Assembly: GCF_030265065.1 (NCBI RefSeq)
Contig: NC_080414.1
Coordinates: 18,827,501 to 18,891,500, forward strand
Source: Corythoichthys intestinalis
Taxonomy: Eukaryota; Chordata; Actinopteri; Syngnathiformes; Syngnathidae
Direction: 5' to 3'
DNA length: 64,000 nucleotides
Below the pieces are notes generated by a model. It was not told the origin of the DNA. It searched no databases and was given only the letters and a program-made list of their open reading frames with translations. Position numbers and translations under genes: made by a program. This document shows, piece after piece, positions 11,948 through 23,721 of this stretch (positions within the stretch are counted from its first letter, which is position 1; each line of letters opens with the position of its first letter).

Positions 11948-12955
11948 TTCAGCGGGTGAGTTGTATTTTCCCTGCACTTAACACGACGGGGCTAAAAACA
12001 AATGTTATTTTATGTTTGCTGTATTTTTCTGCTGCACACTGCCAGTGTTCAGACATATTTGGCATGCGCGTAACGTTAAAAATGACCGCAAATGCAGCGA
12101 TTCCAAAGTACACACTACAACTTTATTTAAAGAAAGGAATATTAACTTACGTTTGCCATGTTAGCTGCACACAACAACTGCACGCAGCTCTCTCACTTAA
12201 CGACTTCGCCGTGTCGTTAAGCATTAATTTACGCCATTTTCATGTTGCACATGTATGTTTATGATGTAAACAGGGGTGAAAATGGCCAGAATTTTTTGCC
12301 AGAACTCCCCGACGTGAAGGTCGCCACGGAGCCAGAAATTGTATTTATCTCTTTTTTTTTTTTTTTTTTTTTGGGGGGGGGGGGTCAAACTTCTTAACTA
12401 CTGAAATATAAAGGAAACTGTTTTAGCACAGTTATTTCTATAACACATACAAAAACTGATTTTCATTCAAAATTGTATTTTTTCAATGATTTGCAAAACA
12501 AAAACAGCAATAACCCCAACCTCCATCTCCTAATTTTAACTTTCCCTCATTTCCTCACATACTAAATGCCAAATCTCAATTTTAACTTCTTAACAACATA
12601 GGATGTATATTAAAATTGAAGTTTATGTAAACATTTTCTTTTTCTTAATAATAAATATATAAGTAACATACATTCAGAAAAATAAGTACAAATTACTTAT
12701 ATTATGCAGAGTGAAATGGAATATATTTTGAAGATCACGCAAACATTGACTTTTTTTAAATCATAAGTAGCCTAACATAGATGAACAAATATAAGTCCAA
12801 AATATACATTGACAGCGAAGATGTTCTGAACCTCCCCATCAGGACAAATAAAACTAAATGTGATAAATAAGCCTCCTCAACTTTTTCGTTGCTCTTAAAG
12901 ATCTGATCCATTTTATGTTGCATTGCCCTTTTTTTGTCGCATCAATTCAACAACC

Positions 12956-12987
<32 letters not shown>

Positions 12988-13010
12988 CCAGAAATCAGAG
13001 ATCACATGTC

Positions 13011-13567
13011 CAGAGGCGTCACATCCCATTAGGCAAACCAGGCGATTGCCTAGGGCCCCCAGCCAGCAGGGGCCCCCAGACGGGCCAACAGATTTAGCGC
13101 ACGCAGCTTTACTGCACTGTCGCAGCGACAAGTGCGACAGTGCCAGTGAAAGCCTTGTGTTGAAGGGGCCCCTTCACTTGCTCTACACCCCCCCACCCCC
13201 ACACGTGACTCAGAGTGAGATTGAGCGGCGATTTGGCTTATTTTTACTTGGCCTATATCCAAAATGAAGAGAAGTTATCCTTCTGGAAGCGACAAAAGAA
13301 AGAATTTTTAAAAAAAGAGGAGAAAAGGAAGCAAGACAGCAGTGAGTGTACTATGTTACTGTAGTTTTATATCCTAATGTAGTAGAAGCCGGGCACTTTG
13401 AGTGTCCTAAAAAGCGCTCTATGAGACCGAGGCGTTATTATACTTTTATTAAATATGCTATTAAATATGCTCCAACTAAGTCCAACTCTTCCCCTTACTT
13501 GCACATGCTTGAAGGGCCCCATGTTGCTTGTTGCCTGGGGCCCCCGGGGACCCTTGCTGCGCCTCTG
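13011..13567 (+). mobile_element. hAT-like element, innermost level of the nest
   Basis: Ends are CAGAGGCGTCACATCCC and GCTGCGCCTCTG. A perfect 8-bp duplication, CACATGTC, lies at 13003-13010 and 13568-13575. At 13264 it retains a start-like peptide MKRSYPSGSDKRK, which I recognise as the N-terminus of fish hAT transposases; the frame closes soon after, so this is an internal-deletion derivative. Confidence 0.88.
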
Positions 13568-13920
13568 CACATGTCAGTATGTCAGCCAATTGAACGGATA
13601 AATGAGTTCAGGCGTTTTGCTTTGCTGCGTGCATTCGCACATTGGCGTGACTCTTCATCGTCAGACTCGGATAACTGCAGCAGCTGGGGAAACCTCCATG
13701 CCATCCGTGGAATAAAATAAATAATAAATATTGGTGGAAACGGATTACGCTACACAAGCACTTTATTATGTTTGTTGTTAACACTTGTGTATGTAAATCT
13801 GATGTGTGTAGATTGTTTTCTTCTTAGAGAGGAAATGCATGTGTGCGAGCTTAGCATTTTTTTTTTTTTTTTAAATCGCATTTTGACAGTTGCCGTCATA
13901 TTTTCGGAATCAAAGCATCG

Positions 13921-14071
13921 TGTACCGGAACAGCATTCCTGCCCTGAGTCTTATACCGGAACAGCATTCCAGCCCTGAATCTTATACCGGAACAGCATTC
14001 CAGCCCTGAACCTTATACCGGAACTGCGTTCTGGCCCTGAATCTTATACCGGAACTGCGTTCCTGACCGTT
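13921..14071. repeat. 31-bp tandem repeat (about 5 units)
   Basis: Units of the form TTATACCGGAACAGCATTCC plus 11 more bases repeat with a 31-bp period. They abut the right end of the middle hAT element. The last two units differ by a shared AACTGCGTTC variant. Confidence 0.85.
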
Positions 14072-14525
14072 CTGGCCCACTTTCACCCCTGGATGTAAAT
14101 AGTTTTCTAGCACCGTTGGATAACATTGAGAGTCCAACTGAATAAAAAAGAGGGCTTTTTTTACCGCCACAAAAGCTTTGGGAGCAAAATTTTATAAGGG
14201 TGCAAAATTTGACAGAACACCGGTCTGTAAAAAAAAGACCCAAATCCCACCGGTCCATGGTGCAAAAAATGGTTGGGGACCCCTGCTTTAGGCCACCCCA
14301 TGCCACCCTGGTGGATCCGCACTTGGATAGTCGTCCATTAATTTGATAGAACATTTTTTTCCATCTTTAGAGCAATAGTGGGTACTATTGTAAATAAACT
14401 CACAACTATTAATTAACACCACCTGTTGGTATGATTTTCCTTAAGGGCAGTAACAGAAGCCTCTATTTGAGGTGAGGTATTTACTTCTCACATTCCTCAT
14501 TAACATACCTGTGTTTTGTTTTCAG

Positions 14526-14607
14526 CTCACGTCGTCATCGCACACAGCATGCGGAAAGACAGCAAACCCGGCATCTTAAGGAGCACGCGGCGTCTTTCCG
14601 CCAAGAG
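14526..14607 (+). CDS. Orphan internal exon candidate, gene unknown
   Basis: An 82-nt segment is bounded by a strong acceptor (TGTGTTTTGTTTTCAG) and a good donor (AAGAG then GTGAGG). Two of its three forward frames are open. One reads VVIAHSMRKDSKPGILRS and looks more protein-like; the other reads RRHRTQHAERQQTRH. I recognise neither. No neighbouring exon was found: the nearest flanks are a hAT nest to the left and 700 bp of non-repetitive sequence to the right. It could belong to a long-intron gene, be a 5' exon of a non-coding RNA, or be chance. Confidence 0.3.
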
Positions 14608-15340
14608 GTGAGGCGTTAAGAGAGACAAGGCAATCACAAATCAAGCATTCCATTTGGCAAATAATAGAGCACCGCCGGCAATCATTACCGGGGGAGGGCG
14701 GCGTGTATAATGGCGAGGATGTTTGTGTTGCTCATTGGGAGATTTAACTTTCAGTGGGTAATTGAAAAAGAAAATGGATGCAATTCAAAAGAAGGGACTA
14801 TTCTGTATTAATTACAAACAACATGTTAGAGAGAAAACATAGCTACACGTATAATAGAGTAGATTGAATGTTAGGCACTCCTGCATGGTTTTAAAGCTGC
14901 AGTAATTAGTCGTTTTTTGCGGAGGATAAAGAATATATGACAGTAATGTTTCTTCGTGTTGATTTATTCCACGCTTCACTTGATTGTAGCTGGATAACAA
15001 CCACAAAAACTAAACAAACGGCTGCTATTAGGTTTTTCTCGCTCACACACTGAGTCAAATCAGCAATCACGCCCAGCACAGATACACGCTCATTAACCAC
15101 GACGAGGAGTGTAAACAATATGTTTCCGTACTGTCTGCTTTGCTCTGATTGGCTGGACAACAAGTCCAGTGTTTGCTGTTGATTAAGGGATAACTTCACG
15201 TGCAATACCAAGCATTATTTGGGAGTGCATTTAACTCATTCACTGCCATTTACAGGGATAGAGATCCAATCCATTTTGACTGGCGGGAGGGAGCAAATGA
15301 TTGTTAATTCATCCCATTAAAGGGTACCACTGATGGAAAG
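14608..15340. other. Non-repetitive stretch, no gene seen
   Basis: The sequence after the exon candidate (to about 15200) shows no recognised transposon and looks unique. A diverged TTCACTGCCATTTACAGGGA repeat of the palindromic family follows at about 15230-15312. Confidence 0.35.
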
Positions 15341-15970
15341 TAGGGCTGTCAAACGATTAAAATTTTTAATCGAGTTAATCACAGCTTAAAAATTAATTAA
15401 TCGTAATTAATCACAATTCAAATCATGTATAAAATATGCCATATTTTTCTGTAAATTATTGTTGGAATGGAAAGATAAGACACAAGGCGGATGTATACAT
15501 TCAACATACTGTACATAAGTACTGTATTTGTTTATTATAACAATGAATCAACAAGATGGCATTAACATTGACATTCTGTTAAAGCCATCCATGGATAAAA
15601 AGATTTGTAGTTCTTAAAAGATAAATGTTAGTACAAGTTCTTGAAATTTTATATTAAAACCCCTCTTAAGATTTTCGTTTTAATAAAATTTGTAAAAATT
15701 TCAATCAAAAAATAAACTAGTTGCTCGCCATTGTTGATGTCAATAATTACACAATGCTCATGGTGCTTAAACCCATAAAATCAGTCGTACCCAAGCGCCA
15801 GCAGCGGGTGACAAAACACCAAAAAACACAAGTAACAAGTGGACATGACACTGTGCTATCATTTTAATATGTTTGAGCGGGGCATGTGCGTTAATTGCGT
15901 CAAATATTTTAACGTGATTAATTTAAAATATTAATTACCGCCCGTTAACGCGATAATTTTGACAGCTCTA
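15341..15970 (+). mobile_element. hAT-like element, family 2, copy 2 (complete)
   Basis: Left end TAGGGCTGTCAAACGATT; right end TTTTGACAGCTCTA. A perfect 8-bp target duplication, ATGGAAAG, lies at 15333-15340 and 15971-15978. This is the clearest copy of the family. Interior bases about 15612-15755 are similar to the flanking sequence 15986-16112. Confidence 0.9.
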
Positions 15971-16128
15971 ATGGAAAGACATTGAATTCTTAAAAGATAA
16001 ATGTTTGTATGAGTTGTAATCATTTGATATTAAAACCCCTCGTAATGTTTTCGTTTTAATAAAATTTGTAAAATTAGTTTAACTCGTACGTCGCCATTGT
16101 TGTTGACGACGCAATGCATGCTGGGCGG

Positions 16129-16136
16129 TGACGTCA
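16129..16136. promoter_or_regulatory. CRE-like palindrome TGACGTCA
   Basis: A perfect CREB/ATF consensus sits in a GC-rich stretch (CTGGGCGGTGACGTCACTGG), 51 bp upstream of the ATG at 16187. Function is inferred from the motif only. Confidence 0.35.
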
Positions 16137-16186
16137 CTGGGCGGCGGTGCCGGGCTTCCACAGTGTCACTCTTTAGCTACATAAAC

Positions 16187-16342
16187 ATGTCGGTTCTGCC
16201 CTTCCAATTTGAAACAGAACAGAAAAATGATGAGCAGGACGGCACTGTTGATATTTCACAAAACGAGCAGCAAAAGCAATCGAACCCGCATTTCCCGTGC
16301 AACAGACGAGCGCGTAGACCACAGGACTATACTTCCGCGTGA
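16187..16342 (+). CDS. Short ORF, possible first exon of a transposon-associated gene
   Basis: The frame starts MSVLPFQFETEQKNDEQDG and runs 51 residues to a stop. The opening resembles first exons of multicopy fish 'P2X7-C-terminus-like' genes, as far as I recall. A GC-rich CRE-bearing stretch precedes it. No downstream exon was identified, and a hAT element follows at 16465. It may be a decayed repeat-borne exon. Confidence 0.25.
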   Translation: MSVLPFQFETEQKNDEQDGTVDISQNEQQKQSNPHFPCNRRARRPQDYTSA

Positions 16343-16464
16343 TGTCAGTGTCATGATATATTGCTTATAAAGCAATTGCAACACACATGCAGTGTCTGAC
16401 TCTGGGCGGTGGAGCCTGAAAGTGTTACGGTCCGCAAATGCGGAAGAAAGCAGACAACAATAAC

Positions 16465-16998
16465 CAGAGGTGGGTAGAGTAGCCAAAACTTTTACACAAA
16501 TAAGAGTAGCATTACTTCAAAATAATATTACTCAAGTGAAAGTAAAAGTAGTCGTCCAAAAAATGTACTCAAGTACAAGTAAAAAAAAGTATTTTTACTT
16601 TTTTACAGTGCTTTAAAGACGCCACGTGATTGAACAGGCCGGCGTGATCATAGAAGGGCAGGCTTGAGTCTTATTGGTATAATGAAGTCATGTGATGACT
16701 GTTGCTACGTCTCATTGGTGAAATCGGTAGAGCTACTTGCTACTACTTCAGCTGCTTCAACCACTTGGCATCGCTGGCACACACACACAAAAAATCTAAA
16801 ATGCAGAATAAAGAGGAAAAATGTAATGACTCTTGTGTAGCCCAAAGTAATTTAGTAAGAGTAGCGTTTCTTCTTCACAATTCTACTCAAGTAAAAGTAG
16901 TAAAGTATGGCTGAGTAAAACTACTCTTCGAAGTACATTCAAAAAGTTACTCAAGTAAGTGTAACGGAGGACATGTAATGCCTTACTACTCACCTCTG
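16465..16998. mobile_element. hAT-like element (CAGAGGTGGGTAGAGTA family)
   Basis: Ends are CAGAGGTGGGTAGAGTA and TACTACTCACCTCTG. A perfect 8-bp duplication, ACAATAAC, lies at 16457-16464 and 16999-17006. The interior has the repeated ACTCAAGTAAAAGTAGT-type sequence common in fish. It has no transposase. A truncated inverted copy lies at about 29372-29490. Confidence 0.9.
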
Positions 16999-17006
16999 AC
17001 AATAAC

Positions 17007-20000
17007 TGACAGATTGCTTTAAAGGATTTATTGAACACACACAAAATACGCGATCATGAAAAGGGAGACACAAAAAAGGTTCTTGACAGTAGGTCAGGAT
17101 CAATAGAAAAAAAAGGGAAAACACAGTCAGAGGCAGATGAACAAAAAAACAAGGCAAAGATGAAACTCGCAATGAAGGGGTCTAGAATACAAACTGTCAA
17201 ATGGCAGCAAATCAATATCTCGGCAAGCCGCCTAGGATCGGTTTAAAGACACTGCTGTTGAGCTGGAATTGGATGCAGGTACAACGTTGGAAACTCATCC
17301 CACAGCTCTGTAACAAAACAATCTGACCAGCAGCAGAATGTAACACAATCTTTCCAGTCATCATACTAGCTTCAGTCCAGCCCAACCCCGTCATCATCCC
17401 CAGCATGGACTGTGCGCGTAAAACATGGCGCTCTCTGTAGGTCAACTAAATATTAGATTTTAGTTTTTTAATAGATTTTTAAATCAATGGCAATAGTATA
17501 TGTGTTTCTAGTAACATATTTTAGTAAAAGGAACAATTGTGGCTTATTAGCGCCTACAAGTCCGAGGTTCCCTTTCACAATAGATAGGATGTCTATCCAA
17601 GTCAGTGCAGCTCGTATATTAGGGTCTTTTTTTTTTGGAGGTATCCATGAGCCCCAAAAAATAAAAAGTAGAAATAAAATATTTAAAAAATAGCAGACAT
17701 TCACTCAACAATACAAGGAATTAATAAAAACAACTGCACTTCGCAGAGTAGCACTGACAGTATCAAGAAAGTAGTATAAGTCTATTTATTGATAGATCTT
17801 GTTTTTGGCTGTATCCAGTACAAAAAACATAGAGCCATGAATGTTTTTTTTATCTATGAATGTTTGTGCATGATTATTAATTGTTTCGAGAGTTGAATCC
17901 CGCAACGACACGCTAATTTTCGTTAGCTTGCGAATGGCATTTTCACTGTGTGTTAGGATTCATTTACCATTTTTGGGGGGGAATAAAGGAATGTGACAAG
18001 TGTTTTGCGATTTAATTTTTTGAGTGTGTGTTTTCTTTTACAGTGTAGCCCAACCGGAGTGCATTAAATGGCTTTAAAATCCTTAACATTGGACACTCAA
18101 GTAAGATTGTTCACTATCTGCCAAACTAGCTAGGCCGAATTTCCACTAGGTTTGATCAATTAAATGTCATGGCTGATCACTGAAACCGACCTAGAACTTT
18201 TTTCGATTTCGATTTTAAAATCCCAGGCCTAATTGGACGTCTATCACCTAATTGTCGCACAATGTGAGACGAGGAAGCCACCCATCTTCTGTCCTCCCTT
18301 CTGCACTCCCGCACTCTGCAGGCAGGAGATACCTGACTAATTATAGCCGTTACGCGTGACACGCCGGCTAAAAATTAATAAGAAGAAGCGCTATCTGGCC
18401 GCTGTAGGTTGTACGATTAGACTCCAGCTCTCATTGTTGGCCCACATTCTTAAAATAAGACATTTTAATTAGCATCTATGGCAGCTTAAGCATCCTCCGT
18501 TTCATGACCTTGATGGCAAAACTGGAGGTGACTGAGCATGCGAGGGTTAACACACACATACACCATCTCTTCCTTCGCTCCCTCGGTGTTAACATTCGAC
18601 CTTTGCTCTGTATTCTAAATGATTATAGCTCTGTGTTATTTATATACAGTAGCAAATTATTGATATGTTTATACACATCTAAACAGTGTGCCCATAATAT
18701 CTTTAATTATGTTCTGGGGATGAAAATTGTAAAAATAATATGAATAAATAGATTTTGACAAATCTAAAGGCCACAAGCACACAAATATGGTTTTTTTTTT
18801 ATCTAGATCAAAATAAGTGATACTAAAGGTTACTTTTGGTTTGAATTGGGGTTTTTTGTGGATTTAATGCCATAAATCAATTTTTTTATGTTCAAGTCTA
18901 AAACATACACACGTATATATGATCTTTTTTACACACATTTTCAAAATAGATAGAAAATGAGTTTCATGCTTTTCGTTTGAGTGTATACATTGCTTCCATG
19001 AGAGCTAACATAAACACATTTTTTCTCTCTCTCGCTCTCTCTATTGACACATACTTAAACTAATGATGTTTCACTTGTACTCTGGCCCGACTCCATATTG
19101 TCATAATACTTTTTATCTGCTGTCAGTGGCCTCATGTCATACCTAATTATTATTTTGACAGCGCTGTGTGTGTGTGTTATTTTCCTGAGCATGAAGCCAC
19201 AGAAAGAGGCGTCGGGTGCATGAAGGCGAGGTGTGCAGAGAATCCTGAGCTATGTTGTACAGTGCACATGAAGAATAGCAAGCATAGGGGAGCGTGGGAG
19301 GAGAAGGAGGAAGAAGAGCACTGAGCGAGATCAATAGCATTGCTACAAAGAAAGACCTGTCCAATTGCTGACTTGCCAACTTAAGATGGCCATGTTTTTG
19401 TCAGCAGTCATGCGTGCATGTGCAGCCGTCTTATTAGTATTCTCAGTAGTGACCCTTTATGGCATGTGCATAATGTGTGGCTCACCCACACATGGCAGCA
19501 TTTTGGGTTGGAAGGCAGAGCGTCCTAATATGTAATTCTAAAAATTACTATACACACACAGCAGAGGGAAATGTGATGGGAAGTTAGTGATGAAATGTAT
19601 TTATGTAATTTAGTGAATTAAAATAAAATACATTAAAGGTATTGCAATGTAAAATATGTAAACAAAAAAGCAGGACACCTGCAGATTTGGAACATCAACG
19701 CCACCTTGTGGTTATTTGTGTCAATGTTTTTATGACGATTATACTATTTAATTATGATACTACTTGAAAGTTTTTCATTAGCTTTTTTCCTTTTTAATTT
19801 TATTAGCTTATGTTATATTTAACTCATTTGCTGCCATTGACGGTGCTAGACGTCCAGTCCATTTGAACAGTTCAAATGGATTGAACGTCTATTGTACAAG
19901 TGATAATCAATTTGACACATGATTGGACATCTATCATCGTTAATAGCACTACTTTTGTATTTTTTATGCTTAAGTTAATTTTCCCATTCATGTATTTCTT

Positions 20001-20670
20001 TATATTTTCAATTTTTATGTTTAAAAACGTTATTTTCATATCAATTTCCATTTGCAATTACTTGTAGTAATTTGGGTCAATTTATTCTTCTATTTTGTTT
20101 TTTCAATATTTTATTTTCTTGTTCTTTCAATCGAAAGTTACATTGTTTTGTTCATGTTTACAATGTACAGTACATACATAAATCTTTAAAATATTTTTTA
20201 CCTCTTTGTATTTATACGTTTTTTATATTATTTTCATTTCACCATCATTGTAGCTATTTATCTGAATAGCTGCAACATTTTATTGATTCAGTACTATTCT
20301 ACCTAAACTACCCATCACACACATAACTTTTAAGATGCCACATTTGCATGTCGTCCGTATTTGTGCAATGTTTGTAGATCATTAGAATCCTCGGCCCGCA
20401 CCGTGCTGACATCAGCATGCCGTGCGAGTGTGTGTGCAGTGCGTGCGTGGTATACGACACCTCGTAATGGTATCACTGGCTACGGTGGTTTCGGTCAATT
20501 CAATCAATAGAAAGTGCCCAGGCACATGCAGCAGAGAGCCTTCGTCATCTTGAGGAGGAAGCGGAAGTCAGTCACGGTCGCTCAGCATCATATTACACAC
20601 TCGGTGTGGCTTCTGTTACATTTCCTAATAAAGTGAGGGTGTGCACCAAAGTTAGGCCGAATGTGGAAAA
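17007..20670. other. Mostly unassigned intergenic sequence
   Basis: No gene model could be built. About 17010-17450 and 18170-19500 look low-copy. One palindromic ATAGACGTCC-type repeat lies at 19820-19925 (annotated separately). The stretch 20390-20640 is low-copy and GC-richer, with no open frame. Confidence 0.4.
19820..19925. repeat. Palindromic CTAGACGTCCAGTCC repeat
   Basis: An inverted-repeat unit with CTAGACGTCCAGTCCATTTG and its mirror CAAATGGATTGAACGTCTA about 10 bp apart. It is one of at least ten related copies (see the finding on this family). Confidence 0.65.
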
Positions 20671-20672
20671 TA

Positions 20673-22276
20673 CAGTGGGGCAAATAGGTATTTAATCAAC
20701 CACTAATTGTGTAAGTTCTCCCACTTGAAAATATTAGAGAGGCCTGTAATTGTCAGCATGGGTAAACCTCAATCATGAGAGACAGAATGTGAAAAAAAAA
20801 ACTGAAAATCACATTGTTTGATTTTTAAAGAATTTATTCGCAAATCATGGTGGAAAATAAGTATTTGGTCAATACCAAAAGTTCATCTCAATACTTTGTT
20901 ATGTACCCTTTGTTGGCAATAACAGAGGCCAAACGTTTTCTGTAACTCTTCACAAGCTTTTCACACACTGTTGCTGGTATTTTGGCCCATTCCTCCATGC
21001 AGATCTCCTCTAGAGCAGTGATGTTTTGGGGCTGTCGTTGGGCAACACGGACTTTCAACTCCCTCCACAGATTTTCGATGGGGTTGAGATCAGGAGACTG
21101 GCTAGGCCACTCCAGGACCTTGAAATGCTTCTTACGACGCCACTCCTTTGTTGCCCTGGCTGTGTGTTTGGGATCATTGTCATGCTGAAAGACCTAGCCA
21201 CGTCTCATCTTCAATGCCCTTGCTGATGGAAGGAGATTTTCACTCAAAATTTCTCGATACATGGCCCCATTCATTCTTTCCTTGACACAGATCAGTCGTC
21301 CTGGTCCCTTTCCAGAAAAACAGCCCCAAAGCATGATGTTTCCACCCCCATGCTTCACAGTGGGTATGGTGTTCTTCGGATTCAATTCAGTATTCTTTCT
21401 CCTCCAAACACGAGAACCTCTCTTTCTACCAAAACGTTCTATTTTGGTTTTATCTGACCATAATACATTCTCCCAGTCCTCTTCTGGATCATCCAAATGC
21501 TCTCTAGCGAACCGCAGACGGGCCTGGACGTGTACTGGCTTCAGAAGGGGGACACGTCTGGCAGTGCAGGATTTGAGTCCCTGACAGCGCATTGTGTTAC
21601 TGATAGTAGCCTTTAGTACTGTGGTCCCACCTCTCTGTAGGTCATTCACTAGGTGTGGTTCTGGGATTTTTGCTCACCGTTCTTGTTATCATTTTGACGC
21701 CACGGGGTGAGATCTTGCATGGAGCCCCAGATCAAGGGAGATTATCAGTGGTCTTGTATGTCTTCCATTATCTAATAATTGCTCCCACAGTTGATTTCTT
21801 TATACCAAGCATTTTACCTATTGCAGATTCAGTCTTCCCATCCTGGTGCAGGTCTACAATTTTCTCTCTGGTGTCCTTCAACAGCTCTTTGGGCTTGGCC
21901 ATAGTGGAGTATGGAGTGTGACTGACTGAGGTTGTAGACAGGTGTCTTTTATACCGATAATGAGTTAAAACAGGTGCCATTAATACAGGTAACGAGTGGA
22001 GCCTCGTTAGACTTCGTTAGACCTCGTTAGAAGAAGTTAGACCTCTTTGACAGCCAGAAATCTTGCTTGTTTGTAGGTGACCAAATACTTATTTTCCACT
22101 CTAATTTGGAAATAAATTCTTTAAATATCAAACAATGTGATTTTCTGTTTTTTTTTTCACATTCTGTCTCTCATGGTTGAGGTTTACCCATGTTGACAAT
22201 TACAGGCCTCTCTAATCTTTTCAAGTAGGAGAACTTGCAGAATTGGTGGTTGACTAAATACTTATTTGCCCCACTG
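20673..22276 (-). mobile_element. Full-length Tc1-like transposon
   Basis: Ends are CAGTGGGGCAAATAGGTATT and its complement, with TA on both sides (20671-20672 and 22277-22278), the Tc1/mariner signature. It is 1604 bp long, the normal size, and holds a mutated transposase on the minus strand. A 92-bp palindromic derivative of the same family lies at 31113-31204. Confidence 0.93.
20888..21902 (-). pseudogene. Tc1-like transposase, inactivated
   Basis: The frame starts [16 protein letters not shown], the usual Tc1 N-terminal paired-like helix-turn-helix. All three DDE residues are still encoded: the first D in VLWSDKTK, the second in QHDNDPKHT, and the E in [11 protein letters not shown]. The C-terminus ends ANKGYITKY and a stop. 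The frame is broken by several in-frame stops: two after STVGAIIR, another near the middle of the DNA-binding half, and one TGG-to-TAG change just before QHDNDPKHT. So the protein cannot be made, although the element remains recognisably full length. Confidence 0.88.
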
Positions 22277-22278
22277 TA

Positions 22279-23653
22279 CACAAAAACTGCGAAGTTCTTA
22301 TGTTACATGCGTGACTTGGTTTCCATGTTTTTGTTGCCATGAGACATACAGGCCACAAGTCCTTGAACGTGAATTACACAAACTCGATGCAAGGAAGTAT
22401 ATGTGCAAGTCAAAGCATTGCGAGGTGGGGGGGTGTCAATGTTAAAAACCCTCGCCAAGGTTCACCGCGTATAGATTGCGCGCCGGCAGACGCTATGGAA
22501 AAGCTACAGAAAATCAATCTGACGCTTTATTCCATGTGAATGCAGTTTGCAGGGGAAAAAAGGCCACCCATTCACAAAGAAGGTCACCCTTGCTGCTGTC
22601 GAGGCGGGCGCGCTGAGAGCTAAATGTCAAAAGTGTACACGAGGGGTTCAAAAAAGAAAAAACGCTATTATAAGACAAAAGTAATGAACTAGTGTAATTG
22701 CTGTCAAACAATGGCGAAACAGTGTCTTGTAAACGGGTCACCTTTGTAGAATATTTTTACAGTACAGCTTGTGTACGAATGATAACCATTGGCTATGTTA
22801 ATAATCTGTTGCTATGCAGTATTTTTATGTGCCGCCACAGATATGAAGGGAAGAATACATCAGTGTGTTGAAGTAGCACACAGTTAACCATTGTGGCGGC
22901 CATGTTGGTGGGGGCAGCAATCTAACCCAGTGGTTTTCAAACCGGGGGGTGCGCCCCTAGGAGTTGCCCGGAGTTATAGACGTCCAATCCATTTAAACTG
23001 GGAGGGGCTAGCAGCAATCATTCAAGTGGTCAAATGGATTCGACGTCTATCACCGTCAATTGCTTCCAAGTGCTTCATCAATTTAGTCATGTAAAACGAA
23101 GTTTTGTGCAAATATGTATTACATTGACAGTTTTAAAGCAGATATTAGCTGACAAACGTTGTGTGTACAGCATGCCGAAAAAGGCTGCGTGACTCGTAAT
23201 GAAGTAACCATGGCAACAGACAGCTACACAAATGGCATGGAGCTGTCAATCAAAAGGCCAGTTTTTTTCTTACAATCCTTCGTTTCCCGTAGAGCGGAAT
23301 AAAAAGCCTGTTGATTATTTTGTCTGATTTCACTTCTTAATTTAGCGCCTTGAAACCGCGGGAGTGCCGAGCTATTACAGTTAACCTTGTCGCGCTTTTT
23401 TACCAGTGTTATTATTAATGCTGTGACTAACCCTTCTTCACGAGTGACAAAATGCGACTAAAGTGGATGTTGCGGGGATTATTTTTCAAGTGAACGTTGC
23501 AGCTCTGGATATTCTGATCTTATTCCAGACCCAATGGCACAAATTCAGGAGGAAAAACTTATCCAGAAATGGACAACGGTAGTAAAAGTGCAAAAAACAG
23601 TTCTCATCAAGTCATACCTCAAATTTTAGGACCTGATGAGGGGTTTTCAAATA
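22279..23653. other. Intergenic, fragments of repeats only
   Basis: A hAT end fragment (CAGTGGTTTTCAAACC) is at 22929 and a palindromic ATAGACGTCCAATCC repeat is at 22974-23070. The rest is unassigned, with no gene. Confidence 0.4.
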
Positions 23654-23721
23654 CAGTGTTACCTCTACATACAAAGTTAATTCGTTACCTTAATAATTAT
23701 TATATATTATATTATTATTAT

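Larger units (their letters stand above)
12271..14091. mobile_element. hAT-like element, middle level of the nest
   Basis: The left end is CAGGGGTGAAAATGGCCAG; the right end is CTGGCCCACTTTCACCCCTG. A perfect 8-bp duplication, GATGTAAA, lies at 12263-12270 and 14092-14099. It holds poly-T tracts, a 31-bp minisatellite next to its right end, and the innermost hAT element at 13011-13567. Confidence 0.88.
11210..14285 (+). mobile_element. hAT-Charlie-like element, outer level of a triple nest
   Basis: The left end is CAGGGGTCCCCAACGACCGG and the right end is GGTTGGGGACCCCTG. A perfect 8-bp duplication, CTTTAGGC, lies at 11202-11209 and 14286-14293. Its interior encodes pieces of a hAT transposase (11509-11947). 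A second hAT element is inserted at 12271-14091. A truncated inverted relative lies at 26060-26839. Confidence 0.88.
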
